Positions 25,603 to 35,252 of a DNA stretch of 64,000 bases are shown here, in pieces. The notes beneath the pieces are model-generated. The model saw nothing but the letters and a program-made list of their open reading frames with translations, was not told the origin of the DNA and searched no databases. The translations under genes were made by a program, and so were the position numbers. The DNA is from Lachnospiraceae bacterium (GTDB lineage Bacteria > Bacillota > Clostridia > Lachnospirales > Lachnospiraceae): assembly GCA_022774705.1 (NCBI GenBank), contig JALFLM010000130.1:1-64000 (forward strand). The letters are read 5' to 3'. The stretch's first letter is position 1. Each line of letters opens with the position of its first letter.

Positions 25603-25962
25603 TCAGCTGAAAAAACTGCCTGCCGCACCTCCTCCGGCACATACTGCGAAAATCACAGCAAGTTCCAGGGCACTGCTGCTGCCCAGGCCGCCTGTCAGCT
25701 GGGATACTGTAAGAAGAATCAGCGCATACAGAATTCCGCAGAGGATCCCCCACAGAAGACGTCTTTCCCGAAACTCCCTGCCTGCCAGAAAACCTCCCGC
25801 CAGGCAGGACAGAAAATACACCAGGCGGACAGCCGTTTCCGATCCGGCGGCCTCCCATTTCATCACGTACAGGCACCAGGAAAGAAGTAAAACCGAAACC
25901 GCGGAAACCAGCCAGGAAAGCGCCACGGACCGGATCATCCGGAACACAGAAGATCGATACAT
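25603..25962 (-). CDS. TIGR04086-like small membrane protein
   Basis: A 119-residue integral membrane protein with four hydrophobic segments (about residues 10-32, 43-62, 68-90 and 94-115) and the glycine-rich pattern LSCLAGGFLAGREFRERRLLWGILCGILYALILL. It resembles the TIGR04086 family, small Firmicute membrane proteins often found near the yajC/SCIFF genes; the function is unknown. I start at the Met at 25962; its ribosome site (GGTG) is weak. It is transcribed in the same direction as scfA, 196 nt upstream. Confidence 0.75.
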   Translation of the reverse strand: MYRSSVFRMIRSVALSWLVSAVSVLLLSWCLYVMKWEAAGSETAVRLVYFLSCLAGGFLAGREFRERRLLWGILCGILYALILLTVSQLTGGLGSSSALELAVIFAVCAGGGAAGSFFS

Positions 25963-26068
25963 ATTTTCACCAGATGTTTTTATCAAAATATATGCACGAC
26001 TTTCCTATGGAATCCCTGCTGCTTTCGTGCTATACTTATAGCTACATTAAATGCGGGAGAAATTTGTT

Positions 26069-26770
26069 ATGGCTTTTTTGATTAAATGTCCCAATTGTCA
26101 GAAAGACATCTACGACACAATGACTCGGTGCCCTTTCTGCAATACCAATCTGATACAGGTAAATCATACCAATAAACAGGACACGGTTTATTTCAACCCT
26201 GATTCCGGTCCCGGGATCCATTATCCGGTGTTTCCTGAAAAGACACAGACGGTATCTTCCGGGGATCTCCGTAAAAAAACACGGCTTCCGGAAGCCGAAA
26301 AGCCGGATTATGATTCCGGTTTTGAATCCGGTTTCGGTCATTCCGATCAGACAGCCGGCGAGCAGAATCCTTCTGCGCAGGAAGCTCCTTCTGTCCGGGA
26401 AACTCCTGCCGCCAGGAAACGCAGAAGATCACGCCCGGCGGGCCGCAGACTGTTGGGCTACCGGACAGGCAATCCGTTTTACATGCTGATTTCTGTCTTT
26501 TACCATATGGCAGCCTGTGTGGGAGTTCTGTATGCACTCAGTCTCTCACCCCAGTATATAGCAGACGGTATTCTGATTTTCCATATCTGCCGGGTTGTTC
26601 TGGCTGCTGTTATGCTGTTTCTGCCGGTACTGATTCTGTCAGAGAATAAAGTGCGCAGAAAGCTCCCTCTGTTTCGCAGCCGGAAGCCTGCCGCTCTTGC
26701 TGTGGGATTTCTGATCCTGTATATCCCTTTGGGAGCTCTTTTTCTGGCTTCCTGGTATTTCTGTGTATAA
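26069..26770 (+). CDS. Zinc-ribbon membrane protein, unknown function
   Basis: A 233-residue protein with an N-terminal zinc ribbon (CPNCQKDIYDTMTRCPFC, Cys-x2-Cys twice), a long Pro/Glu/Ser-rich linker with a basic stretch (RKRRRSRPAGRR near residue 120), and three C-terminal membrane segments (about residues 140-160, 168-190 and 205-232). It is probably a membrane protein with a cytoplasmic zinc finger. I prefer the Met at 26069, which has GGGAG upstream, over the ATG at 26051. It ends at a terminator shared with the convergent M56 gene. Confidence 0.78.
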   Translation: MAFLIKCPNCQKDIYDTMTRCPFCNTNLIQVNHTNKQDTVYFNPDSGPGIHYPVFPEKTQTVSSGDLRKKTRLPEAEKPDYDSGFESGFGHSDQTAGEQNPSAQEAPSVRETPAARKRRRSRPAGRRLLGYRTGNPFYMLISVFYHMAACVGVLYALSLSPQYIADGILIFHICRVVLAAVMLFLPVLILSENKVRRKLPLFRSRKPAALAVGFLILYIPLGALFLASWYFCV

Positions 26771-26791
26771 GATACAGCAGCCTTATCTGTT

Positions 26792-26822
26792 TTCAGGGGC
26801 TGCACTGCAGTCCCTGAATTTT
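26792..26822 (+). terminator. Terminator after the zinc-ribbon gene
   Basis: TTCAGGG and CCCTGAA enclose a smaller CTGCA/TGCAG hairpin and are followed by TTTT on the plus strand. Confidence 0.75.
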
Positions 26823-26833
26823 ACACTTTTCTT

Positions 26834-28279
26834 CTATTTTGCGCAGTAAAGTTCTATTTTGATATCATGATCTCCGGGATTTCTGATCTGCAGACGATAA
26901 TCCCTGTTCTGAAGCTTCAGGTTCAGGCATTCCGTTTCATCCATTACGGAAGCAAAAACCGGAATTGTTCCGCTGGTAAGGCGTATTTCGTATCCTCCTT
27001 CAGAAGCCAGCGTCATAAGGATCAGTGTCTCCCCCTTCTTCCCCCGGAAATTTTCACTGCCGATGGTTTCCCCCGGGGCAAGATGATAAACCGTCTTCTG
27101 CTCCCATTTCAGTTCCTTTTCGCCCGTTTTCAGGTCATTATTTTCTGTCATATTGACAGAATCCTGTCTGCCATACCCAGCTTCATATTGTCCGGAACCG
27201 GCATCAAACCGGAGTTCTTCCGTCTCCACATCCAGAACGATATGCCTGGTCTCCCTACTCTGTCCGGACAGGATATCGGGCCAGTATATTCCCGCAAAAA
27301 CATTTACCAGAAACAATATGCTGCCTGCAGCAATTAGTGCTGCCGCCAATCCTTTTCTCCTGCTTCCGCTGCGATAACCCACCATATTTCCCACGCGGCG
27401 TTCCAGCTGTCCGGCATGCTCAAGCAGTCCCGTTACCGATTGGCCGGGCTCCCCGGTTTTCTCATACTTCCCTGCAGATTCCGCTTTCTGCTGCAGCATG
27501 GATAAAATCGTTACATAATACATTTCCGCGCTGAAATGATTTCCGTAGCTTCGGCATACATCTATGTCGCATAAAGTCTCCTGAAGTTCAACAAAGCTTT
27601 CTCTCCAGAGTGAACGTACCGGCAGAAACCAGTAGACTGTCAGAACGCATCTCTGAAAACATCGGAAAATCAGATCACGACGTTTCCAGTGTGCCAGTTC
27701 ATGAGCAAATGTCAGTGTCAGTTGACGGTAAGATGTCAGGCCGGCGGGTATGATAACCACCGGATTGATAATTCCTTTGATAAAAGGCATTCCCACCGCC
27801 TCATTGGTAAAAAGAAGCGGTATTTTTCTGATTCCCGCTTTTTCGGCTGCATGAAAAAAACAATTTCGCACCTGTTCATCGGATACCGGCCGGTTCAGCA
27901 GATACAGGGTCTTCAGTACCTTTCTCCTTTTTCGATATTCTGAAAAATACCAGACGATTCCCGCAATCCAGATCATTCCAGACAGATAAACAAAGGGAAA
28001 ATTCATATTACCCGATGCAACTTTCCATCCTGCCAGCCAGAAAGTCCAGCGGTTCAGAAACATATGATCAGGCAGAAAAAAAACGACCATTCCCATCAGA
28101 AACAAAATTCCGGCTCCTGCTGACGACAGAAGCATAAAAACATACAAAAAACGGATGTATCCTGATTTTTTCATTTTTTTCTGTGTGCAGACCAGAAAAA
28201 ACGCAGCGGACAGCAGAATAAATGTCCCAACCACAATACATCTTAAAAACAGATTTAATTTTTCACTAATAATAAGCAT
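26834..28279 (-). CDS. M56-family (BlaR1/MecR1-like) membrane metallopeptidase
   Basis: A protein of about 481 residues with four N-terminal membrane segments, an intracellular zinc-protease domain carrying HELAHW (HExxH at about residues 193-197) and the downstream Glu region ELQETLCDIDVC, then a further membrane segment near 320 and an extracytoplasmic C-terminal part of about 150 residues. BlaR1-type sensors respond to beta-lactams and cleave BlaI; here the C-terminus is not a penicillin-binding domain, so the signal is different. No blaI gene is adjacent; one lies at 59422. The start is uncertain: an in-frame ATG at 28306 is the alternative, and neither has a strong ribosome site. Confidence 0.85.
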   Translation of the reverse strand: MLIISEKLNLFLRCIVVGTFILLSAAFFLVCTQKKMKKSGYIRFLYVFMLLSSAGAGILFLMGMVVFFLPDHMFLNRWTFWLAGWKVASGNMNFPFVYLSGMIWIAGIVWYFSEYRKRRKVLKTLYLLNRPVSDEQVRNCFFHAAEKAGIRKIPLLFTNEAVGMPFIKGIINPVVIIPAGLTSYRQLTLTFAHELAHWKRRDLIFRCFQRCVLTVYWFLPVRSLWRESFVELQETLCDIDVCRSYGNHFSAEMYYVTILSMLQQKAESAGKYEKTGEPGQSVTGLLEHAGQLERRVGNMVGYRSGSRRKGLAAALIAAGSILFLVNVFAGIYWPDILSGQSRETRHIVLDVETEELRFDAGSGQYEAGYGRQDSVNMTENNDLKTGEKELKWEQKTVYHLAPGETIGSENFRGKKGETLILMTLASEGGYEIRLTSGTIPVFASVMDETECLNLKLQNRDYRLQIRNPGDHDIKIELYCAK

Positions 28280-28421
28280 CTCAAATACTGCCGGGATTTC
28301 CGGCATCCGAAAACAGTGGACAAGGCTCCGCAGCCGCTCTGCCGCTGTTCATAGACTTTTCAGAAACTGCAACAATACGATAAGAACAGGAGTCAGACAT
28401 CTCCTGTTTACTGGAAGAGTT

Positions 28422-28453
28422 ATAAAACACTCTGCGGGAAGCCCCCGCAGAGC
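28422..28453 (-). terminator. Terminator after purL
   Basis: On the minus strand CTCTGCGGG pairs with CCCGCAGAG and is followed by TGTTTTAT. A second hairpin, TGCGGAAAG/CTTTCCGCA, lies at 28460-28487, nearer purL. Confidence 0.8.
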
Positions 28454-28532
28454 ACACCTGCTGCGGAAAGTCTGGCACTCTTTCCGCAGCCATACATGTA
28501 CATGATCACATAGTGTATCTTAATAATGTGTT

Positions 28533-31500
28533 TTATTTGAAGTAGGCAACACCGGATTCGAACAGCTTCATATCCTGTTCGCCAAAGATATTGACTGCAA
28601 CGGATTTACCCCGGCGTTCTGCATGGGCCATCTTGCCGAGAATACGGCCGTCAGGACTTGTGATGCCTTCAATTGCGCAGTAGGATCCGTTGGGGTTCCA
28701 GTATTCATCCATGGATACATTGCCGTCCACATCCGTATACTGGGTTGCAATCTGTCCGTTTGCCATCAGCCTGTCAATCCATTCCCTGCTGGCTACGAAA
28801 CGGCCTTCTCCGTGAGATGCGGGGCTGCAGTATACACCGCCAAGCTCTGCCTGTGCAAGCCAGGGAGACTTGTTGGTCACAACCTTTGTATAAACCATCT
28901 TGGAAACATGGCGGCCGATGGTATTGTAGGTCAGAGTGGGTGAATCAGCCTGCTGAGGAGCAATGGTACCGTAAGGAACGAGACCAAGCTTGATCAGCGC
29001 CTGGAAACCGTTGCAGATACCCAGCATCAGTCCGTCTTTTTCCTTCAGCATCTTTTCAACAGCTTCCTTGACTTTTTCATTGCGGAATGCCGTTGCAAAG
29101 AACTTGGCAGAACCTTCCGGTTCATCGCCGGCAGAGAAACCGCCGGGGAACATGATGATCTGAGCCTGCTCGATGCATTTTACAAATTCATCTACAGATT
29201 CACGGATATTGTCAGGTGTCATGTTGCGGAATACGCGGGTCATAACTTCAGCACCTGCATTCTCAAATGCCTTTGCACTGTCATATTCACAGTTGGTACC
29301 GGGGAATACGGGAATGAACACCTTCGGTTTTGCCACTTTGTTTTTGCAGATTACAATCTCTTTTGCATCAAACAGTTCTGATGCTGCCGGTTCTGCTTCC
29401 GCATTGGACCTGGTGGGGAATACTCTTTCCAGAGTCTCATTCCAGGCCTTCACTGCATCTTCCATACTGATAACCGATGTACCGTAGCTGAATACGGCCT
29501 CCTTGATCACGCTGCCGACCAGTACACCGTGAGAAGACAGTTTTTCAACAGCGTCCACAGGAACTTCACAGATCAGATTGCCCCAGCCGGGTGCGAACAG
29601 TTCAGATGCACTCAATGCATTGGTATCCAGCTGTACGCCCAGCGCATTACCGAATGCCATCTTGGAAACAGCTTCCGCAATACCCTTTCTTTCCACAACG
29701 TAAGCCGAAACGATATCGCCTGCTTTGATCGATTCATGTATAAATCCATATAACTCCCTGATCTGTTCGTAATCAGGCATGTCATAATCATCCCTTGCAA
29801 TCTTAAACAGCATCATGCAGTTGCCGGCTTTCTTCAGCTCCGGTGAGATGATGGTCTTATCACTTGCCACATCAACAGCGAAGGAAACCAGCGTGGGCGG
29901 TACGTTTAATTCATTGAATGTACCTGACATACTGTCCTTGCCGCCGATGGAAGGAAGACCAAATCCCAGCTGCGCATCGTAGGCACCCAGCAGCGAAGAG
30001 AAGGGTACGCCCCAGCGTTTGCTGTCTTCCGTCATGCGTTTAAAGTATTCCTGGAAAGTAAAACGGATCTTTGAATAGTCACCGCCGTTGGCAACAATCT
30101 TGGCAACGGAAGATACAACCGCATAGGCAGCTCCGTGATAGGGGCTCCAGGAGGATAAATAAGGATCAAAGCCGTATGCCATCATGGTCACGGTGTCTGT
30201 CTTTCCTTTCAGGACAGGAAGCTTGGCAACCATTGCCTGTGTTTCTGTCATCTGGTATTTGCCGCCGTAAGGCATGAATACGGAACCTGCACCGATGGAA
30301 CCATCAAAACGTTCTACCAGACCTTTCTGTGAACATACATTCAGATCCTTTAACGTATCGATCCATGCAGCTTTTACATCTTCAACCTGTTCTTCTCTGA
30401 ACAGACTGCCTTCTTTTGAAGGAATTTCTACCGTAACATCTGTTTCCTGATGAGCACCGTTGGTATCCAGAAAAGCACGGCTGATATCAACGATGGTCTT
30501 ACCTCTCCAGCTCATCACAAGACGGGGAGATTCTGTAACCACTGCCACTTCCACAGCTTCCAGATTTTCTTCCTCAGCGTAAGCCAGGAACTGTGCCACA
30601 TCTTTGGGATCTACTACAACCGCCATTCTTTCCTGAGATTCGGAAATGGCGATTTCGGTACCGTCAAGACCGGCATATTTCTTGGGAACCCTGTCCAGGT
30701 CGATCTTCAGACCATCTGCCAGCTCACCGATGGCAACAGAAACACCACCTGCACCGAAGTCGTTGCATTTCTTAATCAGATGGCTGACCTCTTCACGGCG
30801 GAACAGTCTCTGAATCTTGCGTTCTGTAGGCGGATTACCTTTCTGAACCTCCGCACCGCAGGTTTCTATGGAAGCTTCCGTATGAACCTTGGAGGATCCG
30901 GTTGCACCGCCGCAGCCGTCACGACCGGTACGTCCGCCCAGAAGGATGATGATATCGCCGGGATCGGAAGTCTCACGGATTACGGCACGTCTGGGAGCTG
31001 CGCCCATAACAGCGCCGATCTCCATACGTTTTGCCACATAACCGGGATGATAGATTTCCTTTACGTAACCGGGTGCCAGACCGATCTGATTGCCGTAGGA
31101 GCTGTAACCCTGTGCAGCACCGCGGACCAGTTTCTTCTGAGGCAGTTTGCCCTTCAGAGTCTGTTCCACCGGTAATGTAGGATCTGCAGCACCTGTTACA
31201 CGCATGGCCTGATATACATAGGTACGTCCTGACAGCGGATCGCGGATAGCACCGCCCAGACATGTGGCAGCACCACCAAAAGGTTCGATTTCAGTAGGAT
31301 GATTATGCGTTTCATTTTTAAAGTTTACCAGCCACTCTTCTGTGACACCGTCAATCTCCACGGGAACCACAATACTGCAGGCATTGATCTCATCGGATTC
31401 CTCCAGATCCTGCAGTTTGCCTTCGCTGCGGAGCCTGCGCATGCCCATAAGAGCCAGATCCATCAGGCAGACAAATTTATCAGAGCGTCCTTTTAAGAGT

Positions 31501-32285
31501 TCTTCCCGGTCAGACAGATACTGTTTGTAGGTCTTTTCAATGGGTTCTCTGTAATCACCATCCATAAATTCCACATTTTTCAGTTCTGTCTGAAATGTGG
31601 TGTGACGGCAGTGATCAGACCAGTATGTATCCAGAACCCGGATCTCTGTCATGGACGGATCTCTGTGTTCTTCCGAGACATAATAATTCTGAATATGAAG
31701 GAAATCCTTAAATGTCATGGCCAGCCCCAGGGAGTCATACAGCTTCTTCAGCTCCTCCTCAGGCATGGTGCTGAATCCGTCAAAAACAAGTACATCCGCC
31801 GGTTCATCATATACAGTCACCAGTGTATCCGGAATTTCTGCAGATGCTTCTCTTGAATCCACAGGATTGATGCAGTGTGCTTTGATTGCAGCAGCTTCTG
31901 CCTCTGTCAGTTCGCCGCTGATTACATAAGTGGTTGCAGACCGGATAACCGGTGTTTCATCTTCTTTCAGAAGCTTGACACACTGTTCTGCAGAATCCGC
32001 TCTCTGATCAAACTGACCGGGAAGGAATTCCACAGAAAAAATCAAATCGTCTTCCTGAGCAGGAAAACTGTTTTCATATACGTCATCTACCGGGGGCTCT
32101 GAAAAAATAGTATTAACAGCTTTACGGTAAATATCTTCTGAAATGTTTTCCACGTCATAGCGAATCAGTTCCCGCACTTTTGTAACGGTCTTAATTCCCA
32201 GATATCCGCGGATCTCATGTCTCAGTTCCTTGGCTGCGACTGCGAAGGGCTCTTTTTTCTCAACGTAGATTCTTTTAACGCTCAT
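28533..32285 (-). CDS. purL: Phosphoribosylformylglycinamidine synthase, single-chain form
   Basis: PurL converts FGAR, glutamine and ATP to FGAM in purine synthesis. At 1250 residues this is the long single-chain enzyme: N-terminal PurS-like domain, two AIRS-like ATPase halves (HNHPTEIEPFGGAATCLGG near 330 in the first) and a C-terminal class I glutamine amidotransferase with nucleophile Cys1091 (GICNGFQ), His1158 and Glu1160 (SHGEGRF). Many Gram-positive bacteria instead split it into PurS, PurL and PurQ; the long form is usual in Lachnospiraceae and Bacteroides. AGGAGG precedes the ATG. It stands alone, without other pur genes in the window. Confidence 0.97.
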   Translation of the reverse strand: MSVKRIYVEKKEPFAVAAKELRHEIRGYLGIKTVTKVRELIRYDVENISEDIYRKAVNTIFSEPPVDDVYENSFPAQEDDLIFSVEFLPGQFDQRADSAEQCVKLLKEDETPVIRSATTYVISGELTEAEAAAIKAHCINPVDSREASAEIPDTLVTVYDEPADVLVFDGFSTMPEEELKKLYDSLGLAMTFKDFLHIQNYYVSEEHRDPSMTEIRVLDTYWSDHCRHTTFQTELKNVEFMDGDYREPIEKTYKQYLSDREELLKGRSDKFVCLMDLALMGMRRLRSEGKLQDLEESDEINACSIVVPVEIDGVTEEWLVNFKNETHNHPTEIEPFGGAATCLGGAIRDPLSGRTYVYQAMRVTGAADPTLPVEQTLKGKLPQKKLVRGAAQGYSSYGNQIGLAPGYVKEIYHPGYVAKRMEIGAVMGAAPRRAVIRETSDPGDIIILLGGRTGRDGCGGATGSSKVHTEASIETCGAEVQKGNPPTERKIQRLFRREEVSHLIKKCNDFGAGGVSVAIGELADGLKIDLDRVPKKYAGLDGTEIAISESQERMAVVVDPKDVAQFLAYAEEENLEAVEVAVVTESPRLVMSWRGKTIVDISRAFLDTNGAHQETDVTVEIPSKEGSLFREEQVEDVKAAWIDTLKDLNVCSQKGLVERFDGSIGAGSVFMPYGGKYQMTETQAMVAKLPVLKGKTDTVTMMAYGFDPYLSSWSPYHGAAYAVVSSVAKIVANGGDYSKIRFTFQEYFKRMTEDSKRWGVPFSSLLGAYDAQLGFGLPSIGGKDSMSGTFNELNVPPTLVSFAVDVASDKTIISPELKKAGNCMMLFKIARDDYDMPDYEQIRELYGFIHESIKAGDIVSAYVVERKGIAEAVSKMAFGNALGVQLDTNALSASELFAPGWGNLICEVPVDAVEKLSSHGVLVGSVIKEAVFSYGTSVISMEDAVKAWNETLERVFPTRSNAEAEPAASELFDAKEIVICKNKVAKPKVFIPVFPGTNCEYDSAKAFENAGAEVMTRVFRNMTPDNIRESVDEFVKCIEQAQIIMFPGGFSAGDEPEGSAKFFATAFRNEKVKEAVEKMLKEKDGLMLGICNGFQALIKLGLVPYGTIAPQQADSPTLTYNTIGRHVSKMVYTKVVTNKSPWLAQAELGGVYCSPASHGEGRFVASREWIDRLMANGQIATQYTDVDGNVSMDEYWNPNGSYCAIEGITSPDGRILGKMAHAERRGKSVAVNIFGEQDMKLFESGVAYFK

Positions 32286-32329
32286 CTTTTCCTCCTGATT
32301 TTACACAGTATAATTCATGCCTGTAACAG

Positions 32330-32363
32330 GCACTGTCATGAACAGCCTCTCTGCTGTCCATGA
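32330..32363 (-). promoter_or_regulatory. Stable hairpin between the VanW gene and purL
   Basis: CTGTCATG and CATGACAG flank an inner ACAGC/GCTGT stem with a six-base loop, giving a 13-bp hairpin with one mismatch. No T-run follows on either strand. It may insulate the VanW message from purL or shape the purL leader; I cannot tell which. Confidence 0.4.
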
Positions 32364-32405
32364 CAGATGTATAGTTTAATCCGGAATCCTTTTCAGCTCC
32401 CGGAA

Positions 32406-34958
32406 TCAGTTATCCAGGTAATCACTTCTGGTTGTGTAGTTCACCTGTCCGTTTACATATCTTCTCAGTGTGTAAACGCCGTTTCGGACAGTGACTTTTG
32501 TGGTGACTGCCGGCGGTTTTTTATAAACATTGGTCAGGAATTTAACTGACAGTGTACCGCCGGATGCATGAATATCCACTTTTACGCTGGTTCCGGAATT
32601 ATTCCGGAATTTCAGATTCTTGCTTCCCCATGAAATTGCCGCATCATACCCCAGCGGACAGTAATGAACTGTCATACTGTGCTGATATCTCTCCACAATA
32701 GTAAAGTTGGCTCTCAAAGCGGCGTTGAACAGAGTGGTCGCCACCTGACAGATTCCTCCTCCGATGCCGCCGACTTCCTGACCTCCCTCATAAATGATGG
32801 CTTCCCTGTACCCCTTGGCTGCTGTACGTTCTCCCACGATTCTGTTAAAGGAGAATGTATCCCCGTTTTCAAGAATCGTTCCGTTGATTGCATTGCATGC
32901 CAGTCTCAGATTGGTGGAACGGTTTGTATTGCCGCTGTTGTAATAAGTGGTGTAGGAGGCATACACGTTGGAATAGTAGGTTGAAACGCTGCTGCTCCAT
33001 TCACCTCTGTAGGTTTTCCCGGCATAAGTACGGTACGCTCTGACTCTTACATAATAGGGACTGCTGCTGTTCAGCCCGGAAATTGTTTTGGAAGCCGTTG
33101 TTCTTCCTTTTACCACAACGGTTTTAGCATTGGAAGAAAAATCAGATTTTGTTGAATACTGAACTTCATAACCGCTTGATGCCGATACGCCTTTCCAGAC
33201 AGCCTTCATACTGCTGCTTCCTGTTTTGGAGGCATAGGACATAACCGTTCTGGCAGGGCTGGTACACGTCTTCATTACAGTAGAGTATCTGCCTGTATAA
33301 GTCTTTGTACCGCTGGTTTTGTAAATTCTCACATAGCAGGCATAAACGTTTCCCGCACTCAAACCTGAAAATGATGCCGAATTGGAAGTAACTTTCTTTG
33401 TACTTACCGTCTCCCACTGTTTTGAAGAAGAATTGTACTTTTTCAGCAGAAACTCATATCTGCAGCCGGAAGTTTTTGCCGTTCTGCATGATAAGCTGAG
33501 GCGGCTGCTGCTGCGGTCGGTTACCTTCAGTCCGGACGCAGTTTCCGGTACAACAGTATATGTAAAGGTTTTTGTCTGACCGCTATAATTGCCTTTACCC
33601 TTTATTACAACCTTTTTAGTACCGATGCTCTTACAGTCTTTACTGTATGTAATCTCATAATCCCTGTGGTTTTTCAGAGTCACCACGGAAGAAAGTTTCA
33701 TTTTTAATGTAATACCCGGCTTTCTGTCCTTTCCGGTATAAGTATATTTTGTGCAGGTCAAAGCAACGGAAGCGCCGGAAATACTCCTTGGCTTCACGGT
33801 AAAATTCTTTGTCAGAGTCCCTTTATAGCTTCCCAGGAATGTAATCACAGCATATGCTTTTCCTGCATTCGTATTGTTCTTATATGTTACCCTGTAATCT
33901 TTATTCCCTGACAGTGTCTTACCTGCTGCCTTTACCGTAACAGAAGGCGTCTGCGCTTTTCCATTGTATGTCACATCACTGACAGAAACAGATGCCGCCC
34001 TGATTGTAAAAGCCGCCTGTATCTCTTTTGCGGTACCGGTATAATTGATTCCCCTGCCGCCAACAATGATCCGGGCGGTCGCCTTGCCTGCATTCACATT
34101 GTTTTCATATACTACGGACTTAACTTCATAATCAGCAGATGTAAGCCTTTTCGTGCCCGATGCCAGTTTTACACTGACTTCCGTAACGTTGGGCTTGCGC
34201 GCAGTCTTTCCGTCAGTAATATATATAACGGAGGACACCTTTGCAGACAGCTGCAGATCAGCAAAATCAGCTTTCCTGATCGTATAGGATTTTGTCAGAG
34301 TGCCGGTGAAATTGCCTATGCCTGTTACAGTAACTGTCTTGGTCCCTGCGCTGGTAATATCATCTGTGCCGTCTTTTGAAGTGTATTTTATACTGTAGTC
34401 ATCTTTTTTTACCGGTACGGTCCCTGTGGCACTTACCTGAACCACGGGCTTCTGTGCGGTTCCGTTGTAGGTAAATTCAGTCTTATCCAGATTCAGAGAG
34501 GCTGCTTCGGAAAGGCTGGCCGGCTTGATCCGGAATTCTGCCGGTTCCAGTGATACAGGAGAATCAAAAGATACAATCTTTTTTTCATTATAATATCCTG
34601 TAACTTCAGCCGTGACAGCTGCGGCACCCGCGTTAATGTCATTACAGAATGTCTCAAATACAAATTCTTCTGTAACATCACTGTTTGTCTCACCATTTTT
34701 ATATATCAGCTTCACAGACGGTTCTGCATAACTTCCACTGTAAACCGTATCCCCTGCTGTCAGTGTGATATTATCCAGTTTGTTCAGCATCTCCTCTGTT
34801 TTTATTTCTTCTTCAGATTCCGCAGCCCCGGTGGTCTCTTCCACAGTACTGCCGGTGTCTCCTGCCGCGAAAGCTGTTGTCGCCCCGAAAAGCAACAGCA
34901 GCAGCGCCATCGCTGACATCATCAGATATCTGCTCAGGCTTTTTGTTAACTTCTCCAT
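32406..34958 (-). CDS. Secreted VanW-domain protein with Ig-like and fibronectin III repeats
   Basis: An 850-residue exported protein. It has a signal peptide (MEKLTKSLSRYLMMSAMALL through AFAA, cleavage near residue 32) and four to five Ig-like repeats (about residues 60-455) of the MBG/YDG type with the recurring pattern YNGKAQTPSV...NNTNAGKA...GSYKGTLTKNFTV. Two Fn3 domains follow (about 460-655), then a C-terminal VanW domain (about 670-810) with GDTFSFNRIVGERTAAKGY, GGGICQVATTLFNAALRA and HSMTVHYCPLGYDAAIS. VanW proteins are wall-associated and of unclear biochemistry, first named in vancomycin resistance clusters; no van genes are nearby. A good promoter lies upstream, and GGAGG precedes the ATG. 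Confidence 0.9.
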   Translation of the reverse strand: MEKLTKSLSRYLMMSAMALLLLLFGATTAFAAGDTGSTVEETTGAAESEEEIKTEEMLNKLDNITLTAGDTVYSGSYAEPSVKLIYKNGETNSDVTEEFVFETFCNDINAGAAAVTAEVTGYYNEKKIVSFDSPVSLEPAEFRIKPASLSEAASLNLDKTEFTYNGTAQKPVVQVSATGTVPVKKDDYSIKYTSKDGTDDITSAGTKTVTVTGIGNFTGTLTKSYTIRKADFADLQLSAKVSSVIYITDGKTARKPNVTEVSVKLASGTKRLTSADYEVKSVVYENNVNAGKATARIIVGGRGINYTGTAKEIQAAFTIRAASVSVSDVTYNGKAQTPSVTVKAAGKTLSGNKDYRVTYKNNTNAGKAYAVITFLGSYKGTLTKNFTVKPRSISGASVALTCTKYTYTGKDRKPGITLKMKLSSVVTLKNHRDYEITYSKDCKSIGTKKVVIKGKGNYSGQTKTFTYTVVPETASGLKVTDRSSSRLSLSCRTAKTSGCRYEFLLKKYNSSSKQWETVSTKKVTSNSASFSGLSAGNVYACYVRIYKTSGTKTYTGRYSTVMKTCTSPARTVMSYASKTGSSSMKAVWKGVSASSGYEVQYSTKSDFSSNAKTVVVKGRTTASKTISGLNSSSPYYVRVRAYRTYAGKTYRGEWSSSVSTYYSNVYASYTTYYNSGNTNRSTNLRLACNAINGTILENGDTFSFNRIVGERTAAKGYREAIIYEGGQEVGGIGGGICQVATTLFNAALRANFTIVERYQHSMTVHYCPLGYDAAISWGSKNLKFRNNSGTSVKVDIHASGGTLSVKFLTNVYKKPPAVTTKVTVRNGVYTLRRYVNGQVNYTTRSDYLDN

Positions 34959-35026
34959 TTCTGCATTCCTCCTCCATAAAAATTTTATCAGCTTAACTGA
35001 TATTTCATCATATTCGGGCTTCCCTT

Positions 35027-35055
35027 AGTATAGCATTGCCTTTCTGCAAATACAA
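35027..35055 (-). promoter_or_regulatory. Promoter of the VanW gene
   Basis: TTGTAT (35050-35055), a 17-nt spacer and TATACT (35027-35032) on the minus strand lie about 70 nt upstream of the start codon. Confidence 0.7.
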
Positions 35056-35252
35056 TCCCGTTTTTCACCAGAAAATCCCCTTTTTTCACTCCCCTTTTGG
35101 ATAGTACTCCCTGAATTTCAGTATAACATAAACATTGTATTTTTGCAAAAGCCGGTGTAAACTGAAACCGGTATTATACAGGATGCAGCAGTTTATTCAC
35201 CTGCCGGATGCGGATGAAGTAAACTGTTCACAGGAAAAGAGGTTTTTTCATC

